NCBI GenBank assembly: GCA_019636835.1
Contig: JAHBWU010000044.1
Location: 1 to 34,088, forward strand
Reading direction: 5' to 3'
DNA length: 34,088 bases
DNA from: Nitrospira sp.
GTDB lineage: Bacteria > Nitrospirota > Nitrospiria > Nitrospirales > Nitrospiraceae
Part shown: piece after piece, positions 32,378 through 34,088 of the stretch
Layout of the letters: each line of letters opens with the position of its first letter
Position numbering within the stretch: the first letter of the stretch is position 1
Notes under the pieces: model-generated
The model's database searches: none
Told to the model about the DNA's origin: nothing
The model's input: the letters and a program-made list of their open reading frames with translations, nothing else
Program-made: the position numbers and the translations under genes

Positions 32378-33112
32378 ATGGTACAAGAAACAACTCGTTT
32401 GACGCTGGCGCTTGAGAACGTGAATGCTTACTACGGCGAAAGTCATATTCTTCGGAACGTTTCCTTTACGATCGAACCGGGCGAGGTCGTGTGCCTGATG
32501 GGCAGAAACGGGGTTGGAAAGACGACGACCTTGAAGACGCTGACCGGCTTGCTGCCCGTCAAGTCGGGAAAGATTACGTTCGACGACGCGGATATCACCC
32601 ATGACCGCACGGACCGTCGGGCAAGAAAAGGGCTTGCCTATGTGCCACAGGGCCGAGAAATCATCCCGCATTTGACGGTGCATCAGAATCTGCTGCTCGG
32701 CTACTGGAACCGCCCTTCGATCAGCGGGGATGTCTCCGAGAAGGAAGCCTTTGATGAGGTCTATCATCTTTTCCCGAAGTTGACGCAGATCCTCCACCGG
32801 CCCGGCGGCGTGCTTAGCGGAGGTGAGCAACAGCAGCTGGCGATTGGACGGGCGATCTTGTCCAGCCCCAAGCTGCTTCTTCTCGACGAACCTACAGAAG
32901 GCATTCAGCCGTCAATCGTGGATCAGATCGAGGATGTGATCATTGGCTTTAAAAAATCGCGCCGGTTCGCGATTCTGTTGGTCGAGCAGGGGCTCCATTT
33001 TGCCGCCCGACTTGCGGAGAAGTATATCGTCATGGCCAAAGGTGCCGTGAAGGTCCAAGGCAAGAGCACGGAGTTGAATGCCGACATGGTGAGGCAACAC
33101 TTGACGGTGTAA
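32378..33112 (+). CDS. urtE: Urea ABC transporter ATPase UrtE
   Basis: The second ATPase, LivF-like, 244 residues. Visible motifs are VNAYYGESHILRNVSF, Walker A GRNGVGKTT (about 42-50), VPQGREIIPHLTVHQNL, signature LSGGEQQQLAIGRA (about 146), Walker B LLLLDEPTEGIQPSIV and switch VEQGLHFAARLAEKY. The tripled Gln in the signature and TEGIQPSI are typical of UrtE. It starts 23 bp after urtD with no strong ribosome-binding site. No good plus-strand terminator was seen between it and the convergent porin gene. Confidence 0.95.
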   Translation: MVQETTRLTLALENVNAYYGESHILRNVSFTIEPGEVVCLMGRNGVGKTTTLKTLTGLLPVKSGKITFDDADITHDRTDRRARKGLAYVPQGREIIPHLTVHQNLLLGYWNRPSISGDVSEKEAFDEVYHLFPKLTQILHRPGGVLSGGEQQQLAIGRAILSSPKLLLLDEPTEGIQPSIVDQIEDVIIGFKKSRRFAILLVEQGLHFAARLAEKYIVMAKGAVKVQGKSTELNADMVRQHLTV

Positions 33113-33216
33113 TAAATAGGTAGGACGTGCGTTTAATTTCAGCTGCGCTACCCCATCGCGGTTTCCACTCGAACCGGTCTCCACGGTGACGACATCCAGA
33201 CAGGTCCATCGGAAGG

Positions 33217-33257
33217 AAAAAAGGACGAGCCGGAATCCACGACGTGAACTCCGACTC
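33217..33257 (-). terminator. Intrinsic terminator of the minus-strand porin gene
   Basis: Read on the minus strand, 33257-33244 and 33240-33227 form a 14-bp stem with a 3-nt loop, followed by GTCCTTTTTTCC (T-run at 33222-33217). Three positions pair only as G-U in the minus-strand RNA and would be A-C mismatches in plus-strand RNA, so the element is built for the porin transcript, not for urtE. Confidence 0.8.
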
Positions 33258-33289
33258 TTGTAGAAGGAAAGACCACTCACCCGAGCCGC

Positions 33290-34087
33290 TTAGTACTGTA
33301 GCTGCAAGGCCACGTGGAACGAATCGACCTTATCCCCGACCACATTTGGCCCAAAATTGTTGGTGCCCTTGGTATTGAAATCACCGTATCGGTAGTATGC
33401 AGATACACGTGCATCGAAGCCGTCGATGACGTAATTGATACCGGTTTCCCATTCCGCGCGCCGGTCGCTATACAGGGGATCGACGCTGGTGTACCGCACA
33501 TAGGGTTGGAACCGTCCGATGCCGATTTCATGGGGAATCAGGTACGAACCTAACACCGACCAAGAGTGGCCGTTGAAGATGCAGAAGCAATCTCCGGACG
33601 GGTTTGCTGCAGCGGCGGCGCCATAATTGGCGAAGAATCGCTTGAACTCACCGTTAAAGGTGAAAACACCCATGTTGTTCGGGAGAAGTTTTTCAAGCAA
33701 TAGATCAACGGAAAGACCCGTGAAATCACTCCTCCCCGCGGTAATGGATCCGGCGCCGTCCTTTTGGTGTTGCACGTTACCAGCGATGGCAAGGATGTCT
33801 CCGGCTGTTCCGTAATAGGTACCTCTCGTATAGTAGCCGTTGTTTTCTTCGTCATTGAGCAGGTTCCACTGCAGACGTCCCGCGTACATCAGGCTGCCGG
33901 TGTCGTTCGGCCCGCCTCGCAGACCCGTGAAGACCGACGCCACATACTGGAGATGCGTGCCGAAGGGATGAATTTTGCCGTAGAAGACCGCGCCGTTGTC
34001 ACGGCCATAGAGGCCGGCGCTACCCGCTGGACCATTATTCCCGGCTGTCCCAGGGGTGTTTTCGCTGAAGTCTGCCGGGAAGAACGG
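33290..34087 (-). CDS. Outer-membrane porin, C-terminal part (runs off window end)
   Basis: The minus-strand frame is open from the window edge (34087) to a stop at 33290, giving 265 residues of a longer protein. Alternating hydrophobic/polar strands with aromatic girdles are seen throughout (FYGKIHPFGTHLQYVAS, GYYTRGTYYGTAGDI, FTFNGEFKRFFANYG, WSVLGSYLIPHEIGIGRFQP, DARVSAYYRYGDF), and the chain ends in VALQLQY. The terminal aromatic residue and strand pattern are typical of beta-barrel porins of the phosphate-selective O/P class. Facing the urt operon, it may be the porin for urea or short amides reported near urea genes in Nitrospira (FmdC-like), but that substrate is inferred from position only. 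Its own terminator is at 33217-33257. Confidence 0.8.
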   Translation of the reverse strand, partial: PFFPADFSENTPGTAGNNGPAGSAGLYGRDNGAVFYGKIHPFGTHLQYVASVFTGLRGGPNDTGSLMYAGRLQWNLLNDEENNGYYTRGTYYGTAGDILAIAGNVQHQKDGAGSITAGRSDFTGLSVDLLLEKLLPNNMGVFTFNGEFKRFFANYGAAAAANPSGDCFCIFNGHSWSVLGSYLIPHEIGIGRFQPYVRYTSVDPLYSDRRAEWETGINYVIDGFDARVSAYYRYGDFNTKGTNNFGPNVVGDKVDSFHVALQLQY

Positions 34088-34088
34088 G

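Noticed and set aside
1..34088. CRISPR arrays, tRNA/rRNA genes, transposases, integrases
   Set aside because: No regularly spaced repeats, no cloverleaf sequence in the gaps and no such protein motifs were seen.

Overview
The window is a GC-rich bacterial chromosome segment that looks like a nitrite-oxidising Nitrospira or close relative (phylum Nitrospirota). This rests on the complete Tat-exported urea transporter operon (urtABCDE) facing an outer-membrane porin gene, the overall feel of the housekeeping proteins (PurL, PurF, RecG, ScpA/ScpB, Ppx/GppA), and several conserved hypothetical proteins. No rRNA or marker gene is present, so the assignment is an inference.

Layout. 1-4.5 kb: the tail of an unknown gene, then purL-purF (de novo purine synthesis) and a small PilZ protein. 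4.5-9.3 kb: a TlpA-like thioredoxin, a 126-bp highly structured inverted-repeat element, a small conserved protein, and a four-gene run with 4-nt overlaps (degenerate metallo-beta-lactamase fold, TPR protein, 145-aa unknown, O-methyltransferase). A four-helix membrane protein converges on this run, and a DCC-family thiol oxidoreductase follows. 9.3-15.7 kb: a secreted repeat protein converging on a membrane-anchored TPR/zinc peptidase, which is divergent from recG; recG runs into a coiled-coil gene and a Ppx/GppA phosphatase.

15.7-19.9 kb is the most accessory-looking part: a zinc-ribbon membrane protein, a secreted coiled-coil protein with a BamE-like end, a SIR2-like NADase candidate, a possible truncated ORF, a frameshifted 3' remnant of the neighbouring methyltransferase gene, and a PIN-domain toxin-antitoxin pair. 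20-22 kb (minus strand): a cupredoxin and a methyltransferase carrying a PqqD-like N-terminal domain. 22-26.7 kb: a lysine-rich/acidic bipolar protein, a pentapeptide-repeat membrane protein, scpA-scpB, and a lipoprotein on the minus strand. 26.7-34 kb: a 0.7-kb regulatory-looking intergenic region, urtABCDE, and a convergent porin gene that runs off the window.

How it fits together. The urt genes form an ABC importer (periplasmic UrtA, permeases UrtB/UrtC, ATPases UrtD/UrtE), and the porin may provide the outer-membrane route for urea or short amides. ScpA/ScpB work with SMC in chromosome organisation. Several genes share a TGCTA-type extended -10 box, and at several genes the -10 lies so close to the start codon that leaderless or nearly leaderless mRNAs are expected. 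No tRNA, rRNA, CRISPR array, transposase or phage gene was seen.
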